Assembly: GCF_003573695.1 (NCBI RefSeq)
Contig: NC_039361.1
Span: 93,434,643-93,498,642, forward strand
DNA from: Papaver somniferum
Taxonomy: Eukaryota > Streptophyta > Magnoliopsida > Ranunculales > Papaveraceae
DNA length: 64,000 nt
Direction of reading: 5' to 3'
Under the pieces are notes generated by a model. It saw only the letters and a program-made list of their open reading frames with translations. It was not told the origin of the DNA and did no database searches. Positions 40,191 to 51,285 of the stretch are shown here, piece after piece (positions within the stretch are counted from its first letter, which is position 1; each line of letters opens with the position of its first letter). The translations under genes and the position numbers were made by a program.

Positions 40191-41671
40191 GTCCTAAAAT
40201 ATCTAAAGAGCTCTCAAAAAGCTAAAGACCTTTAATAAACTCTAATAAGCTCTGAAAAAGTTTGAAGTTAATTATATTTCGTAGCACTAGTATCTACTAG
40301 CCAAGGGATTTGTTAAAGCCAACTGAAAATAACTTAATTCTTTATAAAGAATGATACTAACAAAATTCTCTACAATAATGAAGATTATCTTTGAATGTTT
40401 CCTAAAAACCCTAAAAAGACGAAAGATCCCTGAAAGAGCTTTGAGAAACTCTAAAAAGCTCAGGAATACTCCAAAAATCTCAGAAAAGCTTAAATTTAAC
40501 GATTCCCCGCAGCACTGGGATCTACAAGCTAGGAGATTCGTTAAAGAATGATAATAACAAAATCGCGAAGATCAACTTTGAATGTTCTCTAAAAATCCTT
40601 GAAAACTCTAAACAACCCTGAAAACTCTAAAAAGCTTTTTTTTTTTTTTTGCTAGGTCAAATCTAAAAAGCCGTAAAATATCTAAAGAGCCCTGAAAAAT
40701 CTAAAGAGCTCTAAAAAAATCTAAAAAGCTCTGAAAAAGTTGGAAGTTAATTATATTTCGTAGCACTAGTATCTACTAGCCAAGTGATTCGTTAAAGCCA
40801 ACTGAAAGTAACTTAATTCTTTATAAAGAATGATACTAATAAAATTCTGTACAAAAATGAAGATTATCTTTAAATGTTTCCTAAAAACACTAAAGAGCCC
40901 TGAAGGAGCTCTGAGAAAATCTAAAAAGCTCAAGAAGACTCCGAAAGCTTTGAAAAGCTTAAATTTAATAATACTCCGTAGTACTGGGATCTACAAGCTA
41001 GGAGATTCAATAAAGAATGATAATAAAAAATCCCTACAATAGTGAAGATCAACTTTGAATGTTCTCTAAAAAGCCTTGAAAACTCTATAAAACCCTGAAA
41101 ACTCTAAAAAGCCCTAAAATATCTAAAGAGCTCTGAAAAATATAAAGAGCTCTGAAAAACTCTAAAAAGCTCTGAAAAAGCTTTAAGTTAATTATATCTC
41201 GTAGCTCACGTATCTACTAGCCAAGGGATTCGTTAAAGCCAACTGAAATTAACTTAATTCTTTATAAAGAATGATACTAACAAAATTTCCCTACAATAAT
41301 GAAGATTATCTTTGGATGTTTCCTAAAACCCTAAAAACACTAAAGAGCCCTGAAAGAGCTCTGACAAACTCTAAAAAGCTCATGAAGACTCCAAAAACCT
41401 CAGAAAAGCTTATTTAATAATGCTCCATAGCACTGGGATCTACAAGCTAGGAGATTCGTTAAAGAATGATAATAACAAATCCGTGAAGATCAACTTTGAA
41501 TGTTCCCTAAAAAGCCTTTAAAACTCTAATAAACCCTGAAAATTCTAAAAAAATTTTTGTTTTCTGCTAGGTCAAATCTAAAAAACCCTAAAATATTTAA
41601 AGAGCTCTGAAAAATCTAAAGAGCTCTAAAAAACTCTGAAAAAGTTTTAAGTTAATTATACTAGTTTTTCA

Positions 41672-41688
41672 CCCGTGCGATGCACGAG
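41672..41688 (-). other. Helitron 3'-terminal hairpin
   Basis: CCCGTGC and GCACGAG on the plus strand form a seven-pair stem around GAT. The hairpin lies seven bases from the terminal CTAG when read on the minus strand. Such a hairpin marks the end of rolling-circle transfer in Helitrons. Confidence 0.85.
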
Positions 41689-43341
41689 TCTATTTATTAT
41701 ATATAAAAAATAAATAAACCAATGACTAAACTGATGTATCTTAGTTGATGTGCAAAAAATAAAATGAACCAAAAAGGGATAAAACAAATATAAACTCCAA
41801 GGGAGACAATGTAATCAAAATTGACTTATTCTTAACAAAACATAAAATACCTAGAAAGGAAAGGAAAGAAAAAAAAAATAATCCCATCGGCTCACCCATG
41901 AAAACTGATAAAAGGTATCACCAACAATTTCAATAATCAAAATCAAAAAAAAAATCTCAAAACACAAAAAAGATGTTTTCATTATATATCGCATGAGTCT
42001 CTTTCATCGCCATAAATCTCCAAAAGAACCACCTCCACCGCAATCAGCAGCATGCTATATATTCGAGAAACATGCAAAGCAAACAACACCAAGAGAAGAA
42101 AAAAAATTAGACAACAAAACCCTAAAGTGCAAATCTGGCATTCTCTCGAGAGATTTATATAGAGAGTCACGACTCTCCAACATTAAGTTACCACAAAAAG
42201 GAAAAAACTTCATTTTGGAAATAATATCAAGCAATATAAAATTCATGCAATTTATTAAATTTTGGATAACAACTTTGGATATCTCTATATTTGCCTGTTG
42301 CAATTTTTTACTCCAAAAATATTCACCAACCATCATTAATTACACGTTTAGAATACAAATTCTTGAATTTCTTTTATCGAAACGAAAATATTAAGAATTT
42401 TCTACTAACGATTCCATATTTCGACTATTTTTTAAGATTATCGTTTAATTATTTTTGTGGAAGAGGAAGCGTGTTCTGATCCACGGGCACGCATCTAATA
42501 CTCTATGTTTTTTTAAATTAAATTTGAATCACTAATTTCTTTTTGACAAAGGGTTTTTTAATGTTATTTGAATTGCAATAGTAAATTTGGTTGTAATTAA
42601 GATGAGTTTATAATTAGCAGAAGTGTATTCGGACATTGGATTATTTTTCTATTTTCATGATTGATTTAATTTTGTGATTAAATTGTTATGAATGATTTTA
42701 TCTAATTTATTAATTTTAATATTTAACTACGATGATTAGACTACTTTCTTTATTTATTTTTGTCATCTGAGAAGATTTTATTAGATTTTGTTGTTTTAGG
42801 TAAAAAAAAAATTTTTAACTGTGATTAGTTGAATATTTATATTATGAGGCACAAAGATTCTACAATTTGCATCCTCTTTGTCATGATGGAGGGAACGATG
42901 GTTTTTCGTGGATATAAAGCATTTCTTCATTTCACGTTAGTATCACAATTATTGACTTAATTTGTTTCGTTTTTTCGGAAATGAGTATCATAATTAATTA
43001 AAAAAAAATCCAATCCAAAACAGATCTATTTGCACATGAACTATTACCTCAATTTATAAAGTTTCAACATTTTCTTTCTCCTTTTATCCAAAATCATTTT
43101 ATTCATATGATGCCAAAATCGAGTAAACATTGCAATAGAATATTTTATTAAATATCTAGTACATTTCTTACCTATTTAATCAAAGCAATAAAAAATAAAG
43201 TAAATAAAATGATGTAAAAACCGAGTAAATATTCAAAACCATTAACCCGTAAAAAATATTTCCATAAGTCTTCTTAATAAACTTTATTTTTTTAGTTGCA
43301 ATATATTGAGTAACTTTTATAATCGATTGACAGTGTCTTAC
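41689..43341. other. Helitron interior without recognisable gene
   Basis: This stretch is AT-rich with no convincing coding sequence. A frame of 133 codons at 41993-42394 on the plus strand and an overlapping 93-codon frame on the minus strand have no domain that I recognise and low-complexity composition. Two small inverted repeats occur close together: TCTCTCGAGAGA at 42142-42153, and GAGAGTC-AC-GACTCTC at 42162-42177. About 42390-42860 is a diverged copy of 45285-45860. Confidence 0.6.
42390..42860. repeat. Diverged internal Helitron repeat, copy 1
   Basis: Several blocks match 45285-45860 in the same order and orientation: TTTTTGTGGAAGAG, CTATGTTTTT, TTGTAATTAAGAT, ACATTGGA, ATGATTGATTTAATTTTGTGAT and GATTTTATTAGATTTTGTTGTT. 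The similarity is loose, so the duplication is old or the two parts were acquired separately. Confidence 0.55.
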
Positions 43342-43402
43342 ATCTCATAAAGTATATTGTACCATCAATGATGTAAACTGTGATTTCTTGATAAACTGTT
43401 TC
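43342..43402 (-). pseudogene. Possible captured exon in Helitron (unrecognised gene)
   Basis: On the minus strand, a pyrimidine-poor but well-formed acceptor CAACTGTTGCAG precedes 61 bp that are open in frame 1 and read ETVYQEITVYIIDGTIYFMR plus one base. The exon is followed by an excellent donor, GTAAGAC. The protein-like composition contrasts with the AT-rich surroundings. I do not recognise the family. It lies downstream of the stop codon of the other exon-like segments on this strand, so it probably comes from a different gene or a different capture. Chance cannot be excluded for so short a segment. Confidence 0.35.
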
Positions 43403-44122
43403 CTGCAACAGTTGCGCTATTGATCAGTGAACAGAAAAAAGCATTGGGTTTGTCAAGCGTGCCACATCTTAGTTTTTTTTTCTTCTGTTTTACATCATAT
43501 ACTTGTGGGAAATGAATGAGTGAATTTACCTTTACATTTCAGTAGGTAAATGATCTTTCTTAGTGTAACATAACAATAAACTCACACAAAAGGAGAAGAG
43601 AGGGAATTAGCTTCATGAATCATAAATTAAAATTTGAACTAAATGCTCAAAGAAGTACTTTCGCAAATCATGATTGCCATGTTAAGTAATTTTTGGAATA
43701 ATAAATCTACTCATAAACAACAAAAGAAAAGAAAAATAATAAAAACATGGAAAAATCAAACACAAAAGAAGCTAGCTTTACCATAAGAATATTTTGAAAG
43801 AATGTTCAAGAGAGCTCCTTTACCACCCTGAAACAATTGAGAACAATTAGAAAATGATGAAGATTATATTGCTTGCTTAATATATGAGGTAAAACAAATA
43901 CAAACTTGCAGACACATAAACTCAGAGAAGTATTATAACTTGAGTGAAAAAGACTGTAAAACTGATAGAGTTTTTCTGACAGGAAACAATGTAGCATGTT
44001 TTTAATCTTTGTACGCAACAGTAAAAATTCCAATCGTATCAATCGGTTTTTCATCTAAAATGTAGAATGATTTTGCTTCAAAAAAATTTGATTCTATGAT
44101 CTCCCAATAGCTGGCATGTATT
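43403..44122. other. Helitron interior, no gene seen
   Basis: This AT-rich sequence lies between the exon-like segments. A minus-strand frame of 82 codons at 43806-44054 is rich in Leu, Phe, Ser and Cys without a domain, and I treat it as chance. Confidence 0.5.
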
Positions 44123-44435
44123 TTAATTTGTCTCCTTTACCAGTGCAGCACTTATGCGCTCCTTCAAATCTGGACGTTGAGTCTTGATATGCTGAACTAA
44201 GAACTACAAGCCACATAAGAGGGAAAAGATGGGAACTAAAAACAGTGATATATGTCAGAAGAAAAAAATAGAACTGCAGTTGTCTCACCTAAAAATGTAT
44301 CTAATTCAGAAGAAAAAAATAGTATTGTAATTACTTCTGAAGACTGCACGAACTTGATGATTATTACCGTAATAGCTACGTGAAGAGGTTTAATACCTTG
44401 TAAACGGTTAAGAAACACTTCCAGATCCTTCTCCA
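44123..44435 (-). pseudogene. Possible captured gene 3' end: two exons, one intron (unrecognised)
   Basis: On the minus strand, 44435-44397 (39 bp) reads EKDLEVFLNRLQ and ends CAAG before a GT donor. A 200-bp intron follows, ending TTCTTAG, and 44196-44123 continues in phase as VQHIKTQRPDLKERIS and then AALVKETN, followed by TAA. The joined reading is charged and helix-like, quite unlike the surrounding sequence, and intron phase 1 is kept. I do not recognise the family. Acquisition of host gene fragments with their introns is well known for plant Helitrons. The fragment lacks its upstream part and is probably not functional. The acceptor of the 39-bp exon (ATATTAAG) is weak. Confidence 0.45.
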
Positions 44436-44450
44436 CTTAATATCTAGAAA

Positions 44451-44690
44451 ACAATTTGTGGACTACGAATCTATGTATCATACAAACGAAAACATATATT
44501 AGTTACCTACCTCTGTAACAAAAAAATGATTTTAATCGTATATATCAAAACCAAAACAATAAACAATGTGTGGACTAAAAATCTATGTATCATAGAAACG
44601 AAAACAGATATTAGTTACCTACCTCTGTAACCAAAAAAAAAAGCAACAAAAAAAAATGATTTTAATCGTATATATCAAAACCAAAACAAT
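44451..44690. repeat. Local tandem duplication, 110 and 128 bp
   Basis: The segment from ACAATTTGTGGACTACG to CCAAAACAAT at 44451-44560 is repeated at 44563-44690. Differences are a few substitutions and an A-rich expansion (AAAAAAAAAAGCAAC) in the second copy. It lies in what would be intron of the captured fragment. Confidence 0.85.
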
Positions 44691-44746
44691 GATTTTATTT
44701 GTAAAACTATACACTGTTTGATATCTAATAATACTCGAGTTTATAC

Positions 44747-44807
44747 CTTCGTATTGATTGATTATGCCCGGTTACTACAGCTACAATAGGTGCGTGATCG
44801 ACCGTAC
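44747..44807 (-). pseudogene. Possible captured exon upstream of the 44123-44435 fragment
   Basis: On the minus strand, the strong acceptor TTGTTTGTATTGCAG precedes 61 bp whose one open frame reads TVDHAPIVAVVTGHNQSIR. A GTATAAAC donor follows. It has the right orientation and spacing to precede the two exons at 44123-44435, but the phases do not fit directly (two leftover bases on each side). An exon is therefore missing between them, or the fragments are unrelated. I do not recognise the family. Confidence 0.4.
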
Positions 44808-45284
44808 CTGCAATACAAACAACAAAAATAGATCAGACAAAGAACCCATCAAAGTCTTAAAAGAAAAAATCAAAGTGGTAACAATGAAATTTTTCTTCCA
44901 CGCGAATGATTTATATAGGACACAAAACCTGGAACATTCCATAAAAAATCAGTTTTGTTATGGAAATAAGATCAATCGGCATCAAAAAATATTTATGTTT
45001 TTTATACTTTTCGGTAACCAAAATGTACAAAATATATTGAGTATCTTTTTTCACACGGTTTAGAAACGATTTCATTTTATGAAATCAAGAAAAGTTATGT
45101 TGAAAAATACCAATAATTTTATAATTTTAGACAATAATTATAATATTTTTGTTATCTTTTTCACAAGGTTAGGATTAGAATTTTTGTTTTTTGTGTGAAA
45201 TAAACAATATTGAATGAAATTCATTCATCATGTTCAAATAATACTTTTATCAAAACTTTTGTAATGATAAGTTTTTGTTCTCCG
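44808..45284. other. Helitron interior, no gene seen
   Basis: This stretch is AT-rich. On the minus strand, CCTATATAAATCATTCGCG resembles a TATA-box context about 80 bp upstream of the 44747-44807 segment, so a captured promoter is conceivable, but the evidence is slight. Plus-strand frames of about 100 codons (44758-45063, 45210-45491) show no domain. Confidence 0.4.
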
Positions 45285-45860
45285 CTTAATTTCATGTTCA
45301 AATACTTCCACGATTTTTTATTACTGATTTCGTATTTTGAAATATTGGACAGGATAACAATCGATTTTTTGTGGAAGAGAAATCATCTACAGGTAAGCAT
45401 CGACCTATGTTTTTATTTGATTGTAAATCAATTTGATCAAAAGTTTATTTTGATTTCTGAACTTGTAATTGTAAGTCATAATTATGGTTAATCTAATTAT
45501 CTGTAGATTGAAATTGTAATTAAGATTTGTTTAATTTAGTTACAAAAAGTGTAATGTAATTGAACATTAGACATTGGACATTTTTATGATTATTATTTAT
45601 GATTAATTTAATTTTATGATGAGAACATTGGACATTGGACATTTTTATGATTAATTTACTTTTATGATGAAATCTTGATTAGATAAAAATTTGCATATCT
45701 TGTTGTGATTTTACTTTTACTTTTCTGTGAATTTGTATGTTATACGTCATGAGTATAGATATATTCTAGCCGGTTTATATATATTTTTAGCATATTATGA
45801 GATTTTACTAGACTTAGTTGTTATAGAAAATAACTTTTTTTTAAATATGAAAATATATTG
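45285..45860. repeat. Diverged internal Helitron repeat, copy 2
   Basis: This is the partner of 42390-42860. It contains TTTTTTGTGGAAGAG, CTATGTTTTTA, TTGTAATTAAGATT and GATTTTACTAGACTTAGTTGTT. It also has its own short tandem duplication at about 45564-45680, in which ACATTGGACATTTTTATGAT and the following TTAATTTA stretch appear twice. Confidence 0.55.
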
Positions 45861-48800
45861 TGGGGCAAAAATATATTTTTTTAGATTTTTTGTTTGAAAA
45901 TTTATTATATTACTAAAATAAAAAAAACCGGTCGGGCCAGAATCAACCAAAAGCTCCGATGAACCACGTCGCTCGAAAACACTTTGTTTTATATAGAGAA
46001 TTTTGTAGCACTAGTATCTACTAGCAAAGGGATTCGTTAAAGCCAACTGAAAGTAACTTAATTCTTTATAAAGAATGATACTAACAAAATTCTCTACAAT
46101 AATGAAGATTATCTGTGAATGTTTCCTAAAAACCCTAAAAACACTAAAGAGCCCTGAAAGAGCTCTAAGAAAATCTAAAAAGCTCAAGAAGACTCCAAAA
46201 AGCTTTGAAAATCTTAATTTTAATAATATTCCGTAGTACTGGGATTTACAAGCTAGGAGATTCGATAAAAAATGATAATAACAAATCCCTTCAATAGTGA
46301 AGATCAACTTTGAATGTTCTCTAAAAAGCCTTGAAAACTCTATAAAACCCTGAAAAAACTCTAAAAAGCAATAAAATATGTAAAGATCTCTGAAAAATCT
46401 AAAGAGCCCTGAAAAACTCTAAAAAACTCTGCAAAAGCTTTAAGTTAATTATATTTCGTAGCAATAGTATCTACTAGCCAAGGGATTCGTTAAAGCAAAC
46501 TGAATGTAACTTAATTGTTTATAAAGAATGATAGTAACAAAATTTCCCTACAATAATGAAGATTATCTTTGGATGTTTCCTTAAAACCCTAAAAACACTA
46601 AAGGGCCCTGAGAAACTCTAAAAAGCTCAGAAAAGCTTAAATTTAATAATACTCCGTAGCACTGGGATCTACAAGCTAGGAGACTCGTTAAAGAATGATA
46701 ATAACAAATCCGTGAAGATCAACTTTGAATGTTCTCTAAAAAGCCTTGAAAACTCTAAAAAAACCCTAAAAACACTAAAAAAATTTTTTTTTTCTGCTAG
46801 GTCAAATCTAGAAAGCCCTAAAATATATAAAGAGCTCTGAAAAAGCTAAAGAGCTTTAAAAAACTTTAAAAAGCTCTGAAAAAGTTTTAAGTTAATTATA
46901 GTTCGTAGCACTATTATCTACTAGCCAAGGGATTCGTTAAAGCCAACTGAAAGTAACTTAATTCTTTATAAAGAATGATACTACTACAATAATGAAGATA
47001 ATCTTTGAATGTTTCCTAAAAACCCTAAAAACACGAAAGATCCCTGAAAGAGCTCTGAGAAACTCTAAAAAGCTCAGGAAGACTCCAATAAGCTTTGAAA
47101 AGCTTAAAATTAATAATACTCTGTAGCACTGGGATCTAGAAGCTAGGATATTCGTTAAAGAATGATAATAACAAATCCCTACAATAGTGAAGATCAACTT
47201 TGAATGTTCTCTAAAAAGCCTTGAAAACTCTAAAAAACCCTGAAAACTTTAAAAAGCCTTAAAATATCTAAAGAGCTCTGAAAAATCTAAAGAGCTCTAA
47301 AAAACTCTAAAAAGCTCTCAAAAAGCTTTAGGTTAATTATATTTTGTAGCACTAGTATCTACTAGCCAAGGGATTCGTTAAAGCCAACTGAAAGTAACTT
47401 AATTCTTTATAAAGAATGATACTAACAAAATTTCCCTACAATAATGAAGATTATCTTTGAATGTTTCCTAAAAACCCTAAAAACACTAAAGAGCCCTGAA
47501 AGAGCTCTGAGAAACTATAAAAAGCTCAGGAAGACTCCAAAAAGCTCAGAAAACCTTAAATTAACAATATTCCGCAGCACTGGGATCTACAAGCTAGGAG
47601 ATTCGTTAAAGAATGATAATAACAAATCCGTGAAGATCAACTTCGAATGTTCTCTAAAAATCCTTGAAAACTCTAAAAAGCTTTTTTTGTTTCTGCTAGA
47701 TCAAATCTAAAAAGCCCTGAAAAATCTAAAGAGCTCTAAAAAACTCTAAAAAGCTCTGAAAAAGTTTTAAGTTAATTATATTTCGTAGAACTAGTATCTA
47801 CTAGCCAAGGGATTCGTTAAAGCCCACTGAAAGTAACTTAATTATTTATAAAGAATGATACTAACAAAATTCTCTACAATAATGAAGATTATCTTTGAAT
47901 GTTTCCTAAAAACCCTAAAGCGCCTTGAAAGAGCTCTGAGAAAATCTAAAAAGCTCAAAAAGACTCCAAAAATCTTTGAAAAGCTTAAATTTAAAAATAC
48001 TCCGTAGTACTGGGATCTACAAGCTAGGAGATTCGACAAAGAATGAAAACAACAAATCCCTACAATAGTGAAGATCAACTTTGAATGATCTCTAAAAAGC
48101 CTTGAAAACTCTAAAAAACCCTGAAAACTTTAAAATGCCCTAAAATATCTAAAGAGCTCTGAAAAATCTAAAGAACTCTGAAAAAATCTAAAAAGCTCTG
48201 AAAAAGCTTTAGGTTAATTATATTTCGTAGCACTAGTATCTACTAGCCAAGGGATTCGTTAAATCCAACTGAAAGTAACTTAACTCTTTATAAAGAATGG
48301 TACTAACAAAATTTCCCTACAGTAATGAAGATTATCTTTGAATGTTTCCTAAAAATCCTAAAAACACTAAAGAGCCCTGAAAGAGCTCTGAGAAACTCTA
48401 AAAAGCTCAGGAAGACTCCAAAAAGCTCAGAAAATCTTAAATTTAACAATACTCCGCAACACTGGGATCTACAAGCTAGGAGATTCGTTAAAGAATGATA
48501 ATAACAAATCCGTGAAGATCAACTTCGAATGTTCTTTAAAAATCCTTGAAAAATCTAAAAAAACCCTGAAATCTCTAAAAAGCTTTTTGTTTCTGCTAGA
48601 TCAAATCTAAATATCCCTAAAATATCTAAAGAGCTCTGAAAAATCTAAAGAGCTCTAAAAAACTCTATAAAGCTTTGAAAAAGTTTTAAGTTAATTATAT
48701 TTCGTAGAACTAGTATCTAATATCCAAGGGATTCGTTAAAGCCCACTGAAAGTAACTTAATTCTTTATAAAGAATGATATTAACAAAATTCTCTACAATA

Positions 48801-49557
48801 ATGAAGATTATATTTGAACCCTAAAAACACTAAAGAGCCCTGAAAGAGCTCCGAGAAACTCTAAAAAGCTTAGGAAGACTCTAAAAAGCTCAAGCTTAAA
48901 TTTAATAATACTCTGTAGCACTGGGATCTACAAGATAGGAGATTCTTTAAAGAATGATAATAACAAATCTGTACAATAGTGAAGATCAACTTTGAATGTT
49001 CTCTAAAAAGCCTTGAAAACTCTAAAAAAACCCTGAAAACTTTAAAAATCCCTAAAATATCTAAAGAGCTCTAAAAAGCTCTGAAAAAGCTTTAAGTTAA
49101 TTATATTTCGTAGCACTAGTATCTACTAGCCAGGGGATTCGTTAAAGCCAACTGAAAGTAACTTAACTTTATATAAAGAATGATACTAACAAAATTCTCT
49201 ACAATAATGAATATTATCTTTGAATGTTTCCTAAAAACACTAAAAACACTAAAGAGCCCTGAAAGAGCTCTGAAAAATCTAAAAAGCTCAAGAAGACTCC
49301 AAAAATCTTTGAAAAGCTTAAATTTAATAATACTCCGTAGTACTGGGATCTACAAGATAGGAGATTCTATAAAGAATGATAATAACAAATCCCTACTATA
49401 GTGAAGATCAACTTTGAATGTTCTCTAAAAAGCCTTGAAAACTCTATGAAACCCTGAAAACTCAAAAAATCTCTAAAATATCTAAAGAGCTCTGAAAAAT
49501 CTAAAGAGATCTGAAAAACTCTTAAAAGCTCTGAAAAAGCTTTAAGTCAATATATAT

Positions 49558-49686
49558 CGTAGCACAAGTATCTACTAGCCAGGGGATTCGTTAAAGCCAA
49601 CTGAAAGTAACTTAACTGTCTGAAAAATCTAAAGTGCTCTGATAAACTCTAAAAAGCTCTGAAAGAGCTTTATATTAATTATATTT
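49558..49686. repeat. Satellite 3 short unit (129 bp), first of seven
   Basis: The unit runs from CGTAGCACAAG to the next CGTATCAC. About 310 bp is deleted: GAAAGTAACTTAACT jumps straight to the CTGAAAAATCTAAAG tail of half B. The other six copies are at 50127-50255, 51157-51285, 51717-51845, 53162-53290, 54194-54322 and 55677-55805, each exactly 129 bp and each with AGCCAGGGGATTCG. All seven therefore derive from one deletion. Confidence 0.9.
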
Positions 49687-50126
49687 CGTATCACTAGTAT
49701 CTACTAGCCAAGGAATTCGTTAAAGCCAACTGAAAATAACTTAATTCTTTATAAACAATGATACTAACAAAATTCTCCATAGTAATGAAGATTGTCTTTG
49801 AATGTTTCCTAAAAACCCTAAAAACACTAAAGAGCTCTGAGAAACTCTAAAAAGCTGAAGAAGACTCCAATAAGCTTTGAAAAGCTTAAATTTAATAATA
49901 CTTTGTAGCACTGGGATCTAGAAGCTAGTAGATTCGTTAAAGAATGATAATAACAAATCCCTACAATAGTGAAGATCCCCTTTGAATGTTCTCTAAAAAT
50001 CCTTGGAAACTCTAAAAAACCCTGAAAATTTTAAAAAGCCCTAAAATATCTAAGGAGCTCTGAAAAATCTAAAGAGCTCTGAAAAACTCTAAAAAGCTCT
50101 GAAAAAGCTTTAAGTTAATTATATTT

Positions 50127-51285
50127 CGTAGCACAAGTATCTACTAGCCAGGGGATTCGTTAAAGCCAACTGAAAGTAACTTAACTCTCTGAAAAATCTA
50201 AAGAGCTCTGATAAACTCGAAAAAGCTCTGAAAAAGCTTTATGTTAATTCTATTTCGTATCACTAGTATCTACTAGCCAAGGAATTCGTTAAAGCCAACT
50301 GAAAGTAACTTAATTCTTTATAAACAATGATACTAAAAAAATTCTCAACAATAATGAAGATTATCTTTGAATGTTTCCTAAAAACCCTAAAAACACTAAA
50401 GAGCTCTGAAAGAGCTCTGAGAAACTCTAAAAAGCTCAAGAAGACTCCAATAAGCTTTGAAAAGCTTAAATTTAATAATACTCTGTAGCACTGGGATCTA
50501 GAATCTAGTAGATTCGTTAAAGAATGATAATAACAAATCCCTACAATAGTGAAGATCCACTTTGAATGTTCTCTAAAAAGCCTTGGAAACTCTAAAAAAC
50601 CCTGAAAATTTTAAAAAGCCCTAAAATATCTAAAGAGCTCTGAAAAATCTAAAGAGCTCTGAAAAACTCTAAAAAACTCTGAAAAAGCTTTAAGTTAATT
50701 ATATTTCGTAGCACTATTATCTACTAGCCAAGGGATTCGTTAAAGCCAACTGAAAGTAACTTAATTCTTTATAAAGAATGATACTAAAAAAATTCTCTAT
50801 AATAATGAAGATTATCTTTGAATGTTTCCTAAAAACACTAAAAACACTAAAGAGCCCTGAAAGAGCTCTGAGAAAATCTAAACAACTCAAGAAAACTCCA
50901 AAAATCTTTGAAAAGCTTAAATTTAATAATACTCCGTAGTACTTGGATCTACAAGCTAGGAGATTCGATAAAGAATGATAATAACAAATCCCTACAATAG
51001 TGAAGATCAACTTTGAATGTTCTCTAAAAAGCCTTGAAAACTCTATAAAACTCTAAAAACTCTAAAAATCCCTAAAATATCTAAAGAGCACTGAAAAATC
51101 TAAAGAGCTCTGAAAACTCTAAAAAGCTCTGAAAAAGCTTTAAGTTAATTATATTTCGTAGCACAAGTATCTACTAGCCAGGGGATTCGTTAAAGCCAAC
51201 TGAAAGTAACTTAACTCTCTGAAAAATCTAAAGAGCTCTGATAAACTCGAAAAAGCTCTGAAAAAGCTTTATGTTAATTCTATTT
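50127..51285. repeat. Satellite 3 higher-order block with short units at both ends
   Basis: The 129-bp short units at 50127 and 51157 bracket two full-length units. The spacing of 1,030 bp recurs between the short units at 53162 and 54194 (1,032 bp), and the bracketed units share private variants such as CAACTCAAGAAAACTCC. The short unit has thus been multiplied as part of larger blocks. Confidence 0.75.

Larger units (their letters stand above)
38094..41660. repeat. Satellite 3 array, left arm, about 440-bp unit
   Basis: The landmark CGTAGCACTAGTATCTACTAG (or a close variant) begins at 38515, 38948, 39392, 39833, 40280, 40759 and 41200, a spacing of 433-479 bp. The unit is dominated by short A-rich phrases such as CTCTAAAAAGC and CTCTGAAAAA. 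The arm is cut at ATTATA (41660) by the Helitron and continues at TTTTGTAGCAC (46001). No genes are seen. Recurrent minus-strand frames of up to 98 codons are a property of the repeat. Confidence 0.95.
41661..46000 (-). mobile_element. Helitron, minus orientation, about 4.3 kb, non-autonomous
   Basis: On the minus strand the 3' end is CTAG (plus 41661-41664). It is preceded by TGAAAAA and a hairpin with 7-bp arms, CTCGTGC-ATC-GCACGGG (plus 41672-41688, one G-T pair). The 5' end on the minus strand is TTCTCTATATAAAAC, one base longer than the canonical TC start. The flanking satellite 3 unit is restored exactly if 41661-46000 is removed, giving insertion between A (41660) and T (46001) without target-site duplication. 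Hairpin, CTRR end, A/T target and lack of duplication are the established Helitron signature. I see no Rep-helicase reading frame, so the element is probably non-autonomous or decayed. The interior is AT-rich and holds exon-like segments. Confidence 0.85.

Noticed and set aside
41993..42394. 133-codon plus-strand frame inside the Helitron
   Set aside because: It is overlapped by minus-strand frames, has AT-driven Lys, Ile and Asn composition in its second half, and has no domain or splice context.
41661..46000. Insert as an LTR retrotransposon or TIR DNA transposon
   Set aside because: There are no long terminal repeats, no terminal inverted repeats and no target-site duplication. The terminal hairpin and CTAG fit a Helitron better.
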